Assembly (NCBI GenBank): GCA_000750105.3 | Contig: JPHH03000005.1 | Span: 248,001 to 312,000, forward strand | DNA: 64,000 nt | Direction: 5' to 3' | Origin: Tolypocladium sp. Sup5 PDA-1 | Lineage: Eukaryota > Ascomycota > Sordariomycetes > Hypocreales > Ophiocordycipitaceae | In this document: positions 52,989-63,178 of the stretch, piece after piece | Layout: each line of letters begins with the position of its first letter | Position numbering within the stretch: position 1 is the first letter of the stretch | The notes under the pieces: generated by a model | Told to the model about the DNA's origin: nothing | Seen by the model: the letters and a program-made list of their open reading frames with translations, nothing else | Database searches by the model: none | Position numbers and translations under genes: made by a program

Positions 52989-53716
52989 ATTGAACAGAGG
53001 CGTAAAAGTAGTTACTCAGATAAAGATGGCAGTGTAGTGGGAAATGGGAGAGACAATTGCTTCGACCTCGAGTTCCAAATAAAAAAAGGGCGGAGAGTCG
53101 ACAGGTCTTCCCTCGTTGGAACGGAACGGTCACTTATGTTCGTCGAGTCTGACGTATGACGCCTGGACGCCCACTGCTCTCGAAGGTTGGGTGGCGGCTG
53201 CATGAACGAGCTGGCCTAGCGATTTGGTGGAGTAAGCTGAAAGCAAACTGCCTCTCCCTTGATCCGATCGTGCCGAGCCCTGGGGGCAATTGATGCGGGA
53301 ACAGGTGCATGATCCAGTCTCGTTTATGCAGGGTGGTTGGATACTCTGCTTGGCTGTCACATCGATGATGACCCTTGCCAGGTTGGGCGGCAGATGTAAA
53401 ACGAGCCGGCCATGGCGGTGTAAGTTGTGCAAGTATGGCACCCCGCGCGCCGAAAGAATATCGCCTCCTGGTCATCCAGTCGATTCAAGTATTCGATGAC
53501 GAGAGCTGGAGTTGCGGCAAGATCGCAAGGCCCACCAACCTCGGCACAGTCGGGACAGTCGGGCGATTCAGCTTCAGAGTCAAAACATACTTCTTTTATT
53601 ATTTATTTGTCTAGATTCCCATTATAATATTCCTCTGCAATCATCTTGTTCCCGGACGAGAGACGCCTCTATTTATTCACTTGTCAAAAAAGCCCAAGAA
53701 ACCCTCAAAACACACA
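52989..53716. promoter_or_regulatory. Divergent promoter of CoA-transferase and dehydrogenase genes
   Basis: 728 bp between the two start codons, with AT-rich stretches near 53590-53640 that could hold core promoter elements. A shared region suggests joint control. Confidence 0.5.
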
Positions 53717-54779
53717 ATGACGATTCGCATTGTAGGAGTGGTTGGCACCGGCGTGATTGGGGCATCATGGACTGGGTTATTCCTGGCCCACGGGCTACAA
53801 GTCCTCGTCTCCGATCCAGCCCCAGGAGCGGAACAGAAACTTGCGGATCATCTCAAGAGTATCTGGCCTACACTTGAAGGCCTCGGACTGTCTCCTAACG
53901 CGTCACTGTCCAACTATCGCTTCGTTGGTGCCAGTCTAGAAGGGCACTATGCCGATGTCGACTTCATTCAGGAGGTGAATGGTGATACCGTGAACTTCTC
54001 ATTGACAATCTCACTGACGCCATAGAAACAGAATGCACCGGAGAGGGTCGAGTTGAAGACCAAGCTGCTTGGCGAAATCGATGCCGCAACGCGGCCAGAG
54101 GTTGTTATTGCCTCGTCGTCATCAGGCATCCCAAGCTCGCAGTTCATTGAGAAGTGTTCCAAGAACCCTAGCCGAGTGTTGATTGGCCATCCATTCAATC
54201 CGCCGCACCTTATGCCACTCGTCGAGGTGGTTCCTCACCCCGCCACGGACAAGGCAAGCATCGACACTGCCCTTGCATTCTACCAGTCTCTTGGACGAAG
54301 GCCGGTTCTCATTCGCCAAGAGATACCCGGTTTCGCTGCCAATCGCCTCCAGGCTGTGTTGTGCAACGAAGCTTACAGCTTGGTGAGCCGGGGAATCATG
54401 TCGGCTCAGGATCTAGGTGATATCTTTGAACGGACACGTTGCACGGCATAGCTGACCCTAGACAGATACTTGCATGACAACTAGTCTCGGTCCTCGCTGG
54501 GCTGTGACCGGTCCATTCATGTCGAACGCAATGGGTGGCGGCGGTGGAAGTGACGGTTTCAGGCACCTCTTGGAGCATCTGGGGCCTGCGACTCAGAAAT
54601 GGCTTGAAGATATGAAGACCCACACGTTTGTGTGGAATGAAAAGAATCTCGATGCGCTCGGCGCAAGCGTTGCTGAAGAACTGAAGACGCGGGACGTCAA
54701 GACTCTTGAACGGGAGCGGGATGAAGTCCTCGTGGAACTCTTCCGTCTGAAGGATAAAGTGGCGGGTGGAGGCAAATAG
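53717..54779 (+). CDS. 3-hydroxyacyl-CoA dehydrogenase family enzyme (318 aa)
   Basis: Three exons: 53717-53974, 54032-54416 and 54466-54779, with introns of 57 and 49 bp; phases agree. The Rossmann domain has GTGVIG (residues 10-15) and the end of strand 2 is Asp (VSDPAPG), which indicates NAD. The catalytic block IGHPFNPPHLMPLVEVVPHP has His139. The C-terminal helical domain has GPRWAVTGPFMSNAMGGGGG. The 318-residue length and the motif fit the lambda-crystallin / L-gulonate or L-carnitine dehydrogenase branch better than mitochondrial beta-oxidation enzymes. No targeting peptide is seen, so it is likely cytosolic. It would oxidise a 3-hydroxy acid or its CoA ester, in step with the divergent CoA-transferase. 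Confidence 0.88.
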
Positions 54780-55397
54780 CAGACGTATACTAGTACTTTC
54801 ACCAAGAAATCGATTGAATGCTTTCGAGCCTACCTTGACTAACATATCATCATTCTGACGGTTTACCGGAATAGCTAAAGCTGAGATTCAGCCGCAACAT
54901 GAGTGTGACGAAAGGCAAGGGTGTGATGCAGGGGAATGTCCAATGTATGCCTGGACTGTTCGCGGGGCTCTCGGCTTGCTGGTGATCTACGGTGGGAGTG
55001 CCTCCAATTTAGGATATTGCGATGCATAAACGAGGGCTCAGACAAGGTCCCATCGTCTCAGCTGTCGGCGTCTGCCCGAGGCCCGGAGGATGTGGGGCTG
55101 GCCGGGCCTTCCGTCACGGCGGGCACGCCGATCCCCCGCAGCAAGTGCCGATGCCTCATGCCCACCCTTGCCACCCTCGTGCATAAACGAGGATCGGGTC
55201 TCAGATTCCGCAAGCGTACTCTTAATACACAGGTGATCTACTTTGGCTTCGTCCTTGTACATTTCTTGGAGAGTCGTCAAGATTCAAACTCGACTATAAA
55301 AATGAGACGTGGAAGTCGAGCGCTTGACCACTTACTTGGGCGCTCAATGGAACATGAGTAGCAATCCGGCTCAACACCATTAAAAATAACAAAGGAC
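54780..55397. other. Intergenic, promoter side of the FAD enzyme gene
   Basis: 618 bp with only short frames. It follows the dehydrogenase gene and precedes the oxidoreductase gene in the same orientation. Confidence 0.5.
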
Positions 55398-56757
55398 ATG
55401 GTGAAAGAATCGATTGTGGTCGTCGGCACAGGGTGGGCGGGTTACACCGCCATCCAACAACTAGACGAGAGCAAGCTCGAGATCACTGTCATTTCGCCCG
55501 AAGACACGAGTCCCTACACACCACTCTTGGTAAGCATGTATTTCTCCAAATAGCATGTGTATCGACTGACCGGAACAAAGGCTAGCGCCGCATGCGGTCT
55601 GTTCGACTTCTCTCTCGCCGAGGAGCCTGTGAGACACAAGAACAGAAACATCGAATTCTACAAAGCTCGTGTGGAGAGCATCGACTTCGAGTCAAAGGTT
55701 TGCAAGTGTCGCGCGGCTTGCCAAGTCACTGGGGGAGACGCGAGAACATTCGACGTTTCATACGACCGTCTCGTCCTTGCGCCGGGGTAAGCATCATCTA
55801 CAAAAACTCTTCTTTCCACTTTCCATTAACGAGAGTTCGCATAGATGTGTAACAAACACCTTCGGCATCCCAGGAGCAGACGCGCATGCATTGTTCATGC
55901 GCAACGTGGCGGATGCGAAAAGAGTCCAGCACCGGATGAGACAGCTTCTGGAACTCGCCGCATTACCTGGCGTCTCTGAGCAGGAACAGCGACATCTCCT
56001 ACACGTCGTCATCGTTGGCGGCGGGCCTACAGGCGTAGAGATTGCTGCTGAGATGTCGGATCTGTTCAACCAGGACTTCTCCAAACTGTATCCAAGACTG
56101 GATGGCAAGATGCGCATCACCATTTTCGACGCCGCGCACTTCATCCTGGGCGCCTTTGAAGATGCATTACGGCAGTACGCAATCGGGAGCTTCTCCAAAA
56201 GGCATGTGCAAGTCATCACGGACTCCAAGATTAAAGAGGTCACCAAAGACAGCATTACGACTGAGGCGGAGGGAAGAATCCGCTGCGGAATGGTCCTGTG
56301 GACCGCGGGTAACAAGCAATGTGCCCTCGTTGACAGCCTCGGCGTCGCAAAGGCGGACAAGCTACCGAGGATCCTGACTGATGAGTACCTGCACGTTCTG
56401 GCCACCGACAAGACACCAATTGGAGACGTTTTTGCCCTGGGCGATGCGGCCGATGTTAACAAGTACTTTCTTCCGACCACAGCCGAAGTAGCGGTTCAGA
56501 AAGCACAGTACCTTGCCGAAAAGCTGAACACGGGCTGTTTTGATCGCCCGTTTGAGTATCGAAACAAGACCCTCTTGGCGTATATTGGTGGGCATGATGG
56601 CGTCGTCTGCGGCAGGCCGGACTGGTCGGGAAACCGAGCGTGGGCGGCGTGGAGGAGTAAAAACTTGCTGTGGACGAGGAGTTGGCGACGCAAGTTTATG
56701 ATTATGGCCTACTGGTTGCTGGACTGGATAGGCGGTAAGGAGATAGCTCGGGCATGA
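55398..56757 (+). CDS. FAD-dependent NADH dehydrogenase-like oxidoreductase, NDH-2/AIF type (416 aa)
   Basis: Three exons: 55398-55529, 55581-55786 and 55845-56757, with introns of 51 and 58 bp in phase. Two dinucleotide folds are visible: the FAD site VVGTGWAGYTAIQ (residues 9-21) and the NAD(P)H site VVIVGGGPTGVEIAAEM in the middle. The second FAD motif is FALGDAAD. A C-terminal amphipathic stretch (RRKFMIMAYWLLDWIGG) could anchor it to a membrane, as in type II NADH dehydrogenases. There is no clear mitochondrial presequence and no EF hand. It could re-oxidise NADH formed by the neighbouring dehydrogenase (inference). Confidence 0.85.
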
Positions 56758-56875
56758 GAGGGTACGAGGCGCTCGTTCCATTCATGTTAATCAAGCTCAG
56801 AATACGATTTCCTTCGAATCAGCATATTGGCCGGGGAGTCTTTGACTCGTTTCCCAGCCATTGCATCAAACCGCT

Positions 56876-58409
56876 CTAGAAAGAGTACACCCCTGGTTCT
56901 GCTGTACCACCGCCGGACTTTTGGTGGCGTCGCATGCACGTCTCTGAAATGCTTAGCCATTTCATGCATGCTCTGTCAACCTGCCCAACGTTGACGACGT
57001 TTCCGCGCTGCAGGAAACCCGCATCCAAGCTACTTCGAACAAACTCACGAATTCTCGCAACGCATGTGTACCTCTCCTGAATTGCCAGCGGGGATTCGAC
57101 GCACGGCAAGACCGAGCCCATGACCAGCATGGTTGTCTCATAATTCGCCAAATATAAGTATAATAGAAAATCGCCACCAGCGGCAAACTTTGCCGGGGCC
57201 CGTGGAACGAAGCGAAGCCAATTTCGAATGGGAAACATCGTGGACAACTGATCCTCGAGCGACTGGCAGTGCCATGGCAGATGACGGATGTTGTGGATGA
57301 AGTTGTAAAGGTCCTTTACGGCTGCCTTGAGATCAGCATCCAACCTACATCTGGATAACTCATGTAGAGACTCGATCATTTTGTCTAGAAGCGCGCATGC
57401 TTCGTCCGTTAATGCGCACAGATAATCTGACGGTATGATGACTTCGGTCCCCTCGGACGGAGCATACAATGGACCTCGCGGTATTGGATGTCCTTTGTCG
57501 TCTTTAGGTAGAAGCTGTGACGCAAAGGCTCATTAGTAGCCTATACACCCCAAGTGGCTTCATGACGACCTGATGGGCTTACTGCATAAATTCCTTTCAG
57601 AAATTGAACGTATTCATGCCTGTAGGCTTTTAGCACAATGTGTTGTAGGTCGCAGAGCTGGGAGAGCATACGGGTCTGTGCTGTACCACGCCATCAAGGT
57701 CGCCGATGCCATGAGCCCTTGTGAGGCAATCTGGTCTGTAGGAGACTGGGAGCGGACATTCTCCAACTCCGCAACCATACCTCGTATTGCCAGAACCCTG
57801 AACTGGCACTCCACCTCGGCCATCCCGGATGATTGCGTCAAAGTCCGTAGATGGCTGGCACCAAGGCTGCATAGGCTATATCGCAGGTGTTCGAAGCTGC
57901 CCGCCATAGCAAGAAACCTAGAGACGTAAGTCCGAGGTATATCGACGCAGTTCATGCTTCGGCGCACCTTGAGAACTGATTGACGCCAGCCAGCAGCTCG
58001 CGTTCTTCGGCAGGTTCAAGCTCTTTCCGCACAACGCAAAGATGATAGAGCAGCTCCTTGTCTTGATCCGGGGTTGGGTTGGGCCAGCCATATTGGGACA
58101 CCGCCGATAAACATGTGCAGGGCGAGTGCAGAGTTGAGGTCAACGAGGTGTGCGTTTCGCCATTGCTATGTTGTGCGGATTGGGTCGAGGCTATAGCGTC
58201 CTGCGCCATGATATATTTGCAGGCCAGGGCCAGTCCCCGCCTAGCTGCCAACCGCCGACATTGCGTACTATACAAGAGGTTAGTTTGCAGCCCTGTATGA
58301 TGGGAAACAATTCGGCGGCCGACCAGTGTGGTTTGAGTTCGTCGCATTTAACCCGCCTTTGTCTGCAGACATCACAGCCACTTCGCACTTTCCGATGCGT
58401 TTGCTTCAT
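56876..58409 (-). CDS. Zn2Cys6 transcription factor, five exons (435 aa)
   Basis: Exons: 58409-58324, 58267-57968, 57917-57672, 57619-57583 and 57514-56876, with introns of 56, 50, 52 and 68 bp in phase. The zinc cluster KVRSGCDVCRQRRVKCDELK continues across intron 1, which supplies the fourth Cys (TG|T) and then TQC and a final Cys 13 residues on. Conserved middle blocks follow: EERELLAGVNQFSRFLAMAG (joined by intron 2), YVQFLKGIYALLPKDD (joined by intron 4) and LLYLYLANYETTMLVMG. This layout is that of the fungal Upc2-like group of regulators. The exon 3 donor could also be the GTACAG 15 bp upstream. It ends 118 bp from the convergent FAD enzyme gene. Confidence 0.82.
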
Positions 58410-58883
58410 ATTGGCGTGTGGAAACAACTGTTTGCCGAACAGACCTCGATGAAGAAGGTCGCAAGGTTGAACGGAGGTCGGAAGAGGTGGATGCAGGGTA
58501 TGAGCTCATCCGGCATGTTGCGGGGTGCGGCGTTGAGGCTTGGATGCCGCTGCCGAGTACGGAGTAGTGGGGAGGCTAGGCCTGCTGCCAGCGGCCCCAT
58601 TAGTTCGGGTTCCGCTCATTCAATCTCGTCCGACCGTTTAGCTAACTTAGGTTACTACCTACTCTCTTCGGTCCTAGAGTCGACTTCGTCTCAAGGGCGG
58701 CGGGCTCAAAAGATACGATACAGTCGCCCAGCCTGTATAAGTGGTGTGCCATCGTCGCAAAGCAGAAAGTATGCCATCTGCAGTTTCTACTTTCTCCCCT
58801 GTCCGCTGTCAACAGATGCCAGGTGACAAGCAACCCCAACTGCTATTATTGAGGGAAAACATCGCGGCGACCCATTTCGCAGC
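58410..58883. other. Intergenic, no gene recognised
   Basis: 474 bp between the regulator start and the kinase stop. Only motif-free short frames. Confidence 0.5.
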
Positions 58884-60378
58884 CTAAGCCATGTTGAACC
58901 ACTCATGTGCCAGGACCTCTGCGACGGTCGGCCGTTCGCTTGGCCGGTACTTGAGAATCCTGTACAGCAGATCCCCTAGCAGCTTCTGCTCCTCCTCGGG
59001 CGTGTGGAATGGCTTCTTGTACTTGTTTCCCTCGTCATCTCTCAGTATCAGCCCCAGCTCGTGGTTCAATGCAATCTCGAGCTTGTGGACGCTCTCGTCC
59101 TCGGCCAGGGGCTTGCCGTCCTCACTCAAGTGGCCCCCCCGGCCCTGCCATTTATCCCACATGTCCTGCGGGGGCTTGCCGAAGAAGCCGACCATTTCGG
59201 CGAGCAGCTCGTCGCGATCGTAGATCATGTAGAAGAGCGGAATCTGCTGCCGGATCTCGAAGAGTGTACATCCCAATGCCCACATATCCGTGGCGGGACC
59301 TATCAACTCTGAGAAGTCTCCTCTTGGCTCCATGCCTTCGGACGCCTCACCCCCCGGCTCTTCGTCATCTGGCTCTCCGTTGTCAAACAGGTCGTCCTCG
59401 AGCAGCATCTCAGTTGGGAGGTAGTTTTCCGGGATCCCGAGGTTAGGGGGAGGCGATGATGCAGGGAAAGACTCGCCAAAGTCAATAAGGCAGATATCGT
59501 CCGTCAAATACTCGGCGCCGAGGCGCGACAGATCCGCTTTCCCGACTAAATACTTGGGTGTTGATGGGGGGAGCTCGTCCGATTCTGACTCCATGAATAC
59601 ATCGGTCTCCTCGGGCTGACCTAGAAGGGAGAGGAGCTCTTTTTCACTCAAGTGGTCCAAGTTGTTAACTTTGCGAAGGATGTTTGCTGGCCGAAAATCT
59701 AAATGGGAACTGTTAGCGACAAGGAATGTAGCGAGAGGTAGAGCCACGACGGTCTAGGCAGATCTGACCTCCGTGGCATATGCCATTCTTATGAAGAAAG
59801 CCCAGGGCTTGAGTGGCCTGTTGGCACATTCTCCTAAGAACGGGACCGGGATTCTCCATGTCACACCAAAGACCTGGTGAGACGCACTGCCCAAGCACGG
59901 GGAGCACAATGCACCGATGTGTGCCGTTAGGCCCATCCAGTGAGAAGTGCGCTCGCGGGATGGCAATGTATTCGGCCCCTGGTTCGGATCGATCAAGGCG
60001 TTCCAGAGCAAGGTCGTGCAGGTCCAAGTCCGCCACATCGGCCGTCATGACCTTGACGGCCACGTATTTGCTGTCCCGCTTGTCGCGACAGAGCCAGACC
60101 GTGCCGAATCCGCCATGGCCCAGCTTATGGGTGACGTGATATCGCTCCTCTGCGCCCAGATAATCGCCAAGGTGGATGGGGTGATGGCCCCCGTGCTGGT
60201 AGTCCTCCAGGTTCTCGAGGCCGTCCTTGACGCCATTCAGAAATGTGCCTTGAGAGGTCGTACGAATGAAGCTGTCCGGGGACCCTCTGCCGCCTGGGAA
60301 TGCGCGCCTTTCAGACCTGTTCTCAAAGGCTAGTCCTGGGCTGGCGGCTGCAAGCCCTGGTTCTGCGTGGTCTGGCAT
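58884..60378 (-). CDS. SRPK-like serine/threonine protein kinase, intact (474 aa)
   Basis: Two exons, 60378-59769 and 59698-58884; the 70 bp intron splits the catalytic Asp codon (G|AT), which supports the model. Motifs in order: GYHP-like PIHLGDYL, glycine loop KLGHGGFGTVW (85-95), VAVK Lys109, catalytic loop H202-G-D204 with RPANIL, DFG Asp276 in CLIDFGESF, an acidic insert, GPATDMWALGC and the C-terminal RPSERPTVAEVLAHEW. Key residues are all present, so it should be active. The family (SRPK-like, common and expanded in filamentous fungi) is named after SR-protein kinases, but accessory members have unknown substrates. Two damaged relatives lie at 13556-14511 and 46521-46838. The frame continues upstream of the chosen ATG to 60645, so a longer N-terminus is possible. 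Confidence 0.88.
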
Positions 60379-60834
60379 GGCTGTTGACGACGATCTCGCA
60401 CGGGATGGTCCTGGACAGAGGAGAAGGCTGCCAAGTACTGCGATGAAGTTTGTCGACCAGGCGAGGTGAAAAAGATACGGTTTCAAAGGGGAGAAAGCAT
60501 CTGTCAAAAATGGGCAATTGATAGACGCCCGGACTTGGGACGAAAATAGAAACTGCGTTTGCAGGTGCTGATGTGAATCTCTGTGGGCACTGGTTAAGCG
60601 CCGGGAGTGCTGTAGTGTTGAGATGTCGGCCAACAGATGCCGCAAATGGCTTGATCAGCAAAATCGGCGACGAAATATTATTCGCACAAAGAAACGCTTT
60701 CATCTGCGGTAATTCTCAATCGCTTTGCCCATATATCCCATGGTACCTCCTTGTTGCTCATCATTCCCATGCGTGACCATCATTCCCGCGGGCTGGCATA
60801 TTCGACGTCTGATTCCAGAGCATGACAGCCAATC
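60379..60834. other. Intergenic, no gene recognised
   Basis: 456 bp holding the kinase promoter and the end of the next gene. Nothing else was seen. Confidence 0.5.
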
Positions 60835-61700
60835 TCACGAGCAAACCACATCATTGTTGGGCACGTTTTCGCTCACTATTGGATCCCCCATCCGGGCCCC
60901 CAGCTGAACGATGGTGTTTTCGTAGATCCTGGCAGAGTCCATGTGCAGCCTCTCCTCGTCAATGTCCCACGGCACGGACGTTTGGCCGCTACTGTTGCGC
61001 ATCCCGGCCTCGTAATCGGTGTCCGTCTCGTCCTCTTCGTCCTCTTCATCTACTTCCCCGCTCAGGATCTCAACCATGAGGACCCGCGTCTGCTCCACCA
61101 GGCTGCGGCAGCGGACCATGTCGGTGACCGTCATACCAGCGCGCAGGCCATTCTCGAAGCCAGGCAGGGTCTCGTTGGAGTCGATGTCCTGGCCGGAGAG
61201 AATACTGGCGAAGCAGTGGTCCAGCTTGCCCAGCAGCGCAAACGTCGCTCGCGGAGCCGGCGGGAAGGACCTGACGTATTGAGTGAAATCGCTCGCCAGT
61301 CTCAATAGAAAGGGTATTTGCAGGCCAGCTGTAGTAACCATCAGCTTCATGGTCGAGATGATGGGGAGGCAATCAACTCACGTGTCCCAGACAGCCAGAG
61401 GACGTTGACGATGCCATCCAGCTCACGGCACACTTCGCCAAAGTTGTGGAATCCCACCACCGTGTCTTCCGGGTCTGGGTTGCCAAACTTCTTGACATAA
61501 CGGCGGGATGTATTCAGGAGTCGCTCTTCAGCATAGCGCCTGACCATGCCCTCTTTGTTGGATCCCGGCCGCAAGGAGCTCTGTCTCGGGTGAGGCAGGC
61601 CGCTGGTGGAGCGCGTGGATGACGCGGATGGTGCTGGCGACGGAAGGCCGGCTTCGGGGAAGAACCCGCCAGACTGCTCGTATGTGGAATGTTCAGCCAT
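60835..61700 (-). CDS. Conserved fungal protein of unknown function (270 aa)
   Basis: Two exons, 61700-61382 and 61328-60835; the 53 bp intron keeps phase and restores NVLWLSGTPGLQIPFLLRLA. The N-terminus is Ser/Pro-rich and disordered. A helical core follows with RRYVKKFGNPDPED, FHNFGEVCRELDGIVNVLWL, FALLGKLDHCFASILSGQDI and TDMVRCRSLVEQTRVLMVEI. An acidic patch (EVDEEDEEDETDTD) precedes the C-terminus. I recognise the pattern as widely conserved in Pezizomycotina but cannot name a function. Confidence 0.8.
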
Positions 61701-61942
61701 TTGTGATGGCAGGCTGCGAAGATGTGATGGACGGTAGGTGTTGTGAAGCAACAAGTCCACAATGGCTCTTTGTTGCTTCACTCAATGCGCCAAAGACCGC
61801 GGAGGGCGAAGGAAGAAGGGTGAATCATAAACCTTGGCGGGAGCAGAGGGGGAACGGCATGTTTACATACGCGCCCACAACCAGCTATGTTTGGGTTATA
61901 CTTTCAGGTTGCTCGACCTCATGGACGCTCTGTCAACATGAG

Positions 61943-62006
61943 CCACCATCACCGGGACCCAATAGGTGCACGGGGCCCCGTGCACCTATTGGGTCCCACC
62001 ATCACC
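61943..62006. repeat. 44 bp perfect palindrome between 9 bp direct repeats
   Basis: Arms of 22 bp at 61954-61975 and 61976-61997 are exact reverse complements with no spacer. Directly outside stand accatcacc (61945-61953) and accatcacc (61998-62006). The stretch 61701-62279 has no gene otherwise; it separates the divergent conserved protein and tom6 genes. Confidence 0.92.
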
Positions 62007-62279
62007 AGCCAGCCAAGCCAGCTTACTAACAGCGCTGTTGGAGCTACTGACGTCGTGAGTCGCAGGGGTAGCTGGGCGCGGATCATGTGACCCGGACACT
62101 ATCACATTCCCCGCACCTCTCGGTGCTCCCCTGCTAGCGCATTTGTCGCACGCAGCTGGCTCCCGAAATTTTTAGCCATCCTCGACAGTCGCATCGTCAA
62201 CCAGCTTCACCTCTCCATCAACCGCCATCCCCTGATCCAACAACGCCACACCGGTCGCCGCACCCAGATCCGCCTCAAA

Positions 62280-62589
62280 ATGCCTCCCAAGCGAATGTAC
62301 GTCGACGGTCCCGGCTCGCGCCGCGCGCCCAAGGGCTTCTTCGGCTCGACCTACGAGACCCTGACCTCGGCTGACAACGCCGCCGTTGTCCGGAGCATCG
62401 CCATCTTTGGGGTGAGCACATGACGCAGCTGCTGTTGGATTCAACGCCGGAGTACTGACGACTGTGATAGGCCGCTGTTGCGTTCCTTTCCAGCTCTTGG
62501 GGCGAGCTGTTGCTGCCTCCGTACGTACCCTCGACCTCCACGACGATCAATGGACTGTCGCTGACCCTTATGCGTGTACCAGGCAGTAG
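62280..62589 (+). CDS. tom6: Mitochondrial import receptor subunit Tom6 (62 aa)
   Basis: Three exons, 62280-62411, 62471-62520 and 62583-62589, with introns of 59 and 62 bp; the last exon is only 7 nt and carries the final Gln and the stop. The protein starts MPPKRMYVDGPGSRRAPKGF and continues FGSTYETLTSADNAAVVRSI, then a single hydrophobic tail helix AIFGAAVAFLSSSWGELLLPP. This is the layout of fungal Tom6, a small tail-anchored protein of the TOM core complex in the mitochondrial outer membrane that stabilises Tom40-Tom22 contacts. The 3' end is the least certain part because a different acceptor would alter the last two codons. Confidence 0.82.
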
Positions 62590-63178
62590 TTGACCCCCAT
62601 CTACCCGTACGAAAACTTCCATGGCCAGGGAATTGGCCTCGACGCCGCGAGCCGACGCGAGATTCTGTATATTAGCTGGGACGACTGTACGTTAGAAGCC
62701 GGAGGGAGAACGAACGCCTTGTCTGAGAAGGGGCAAAACACCACACAAGCTGCAATGGGCACGGCGTGGCAGGGTGCGTAGACGCCCGGATTAGGAATCA
62801 AAGTTCCGCAATTAGACGAATAATTCCTCGCCGCTTTCGCTGCAGCCGTGCTTTGCGTGTGCCAGTCGAAGAAGTCGTGAATGGCTGGTGAAAAGGCAGA
62901 ACAAGGTCCGCTCTGGAGAGACGACAGAGCTCAGATGGCGTGTTGAAGATTGCGGCCGGACCTTCCTCCGTTGTCTTTCAGTATCCATAGATGGAAGGCG
63001 CATCCGGCACGCCAGGCTGCCAGACAGATGCCATCTGCTGCGACTCACTGCCCCTGCCAGGCAGCCCCAAGCTCTCCCGCCGACATTCACGACCCAGCAC
63101 CTCGACGCAATACTCTTAATCGAAGCGAATCAATCAACCAAGCCGCATGCTTTGCCCTAGTCCTACCCGCGTCGCAAC
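62590..63178. other. Intergenic, no gene recognised
   Basis: The tom6 3' UTR and the promoter of the last gene. One short frame directly after the tom6 stop has no known motif. Confidence 0.5.

Noticed and set aside
53717..54779. Firm assignment as L-carnitine dehydrogenase
   Set aside because: The motif is shared with L-gulonate dehydrogenase and lambda-crystallin; sequence alone does not decide the substrate.
61954..61997. Palindrome as a transcription terminator hairpin
   Set aside because: It sits between two divergent gene starts, eukaryotic termination does not use such hairpins, and the flanking direct repeats are better explained by insertion.
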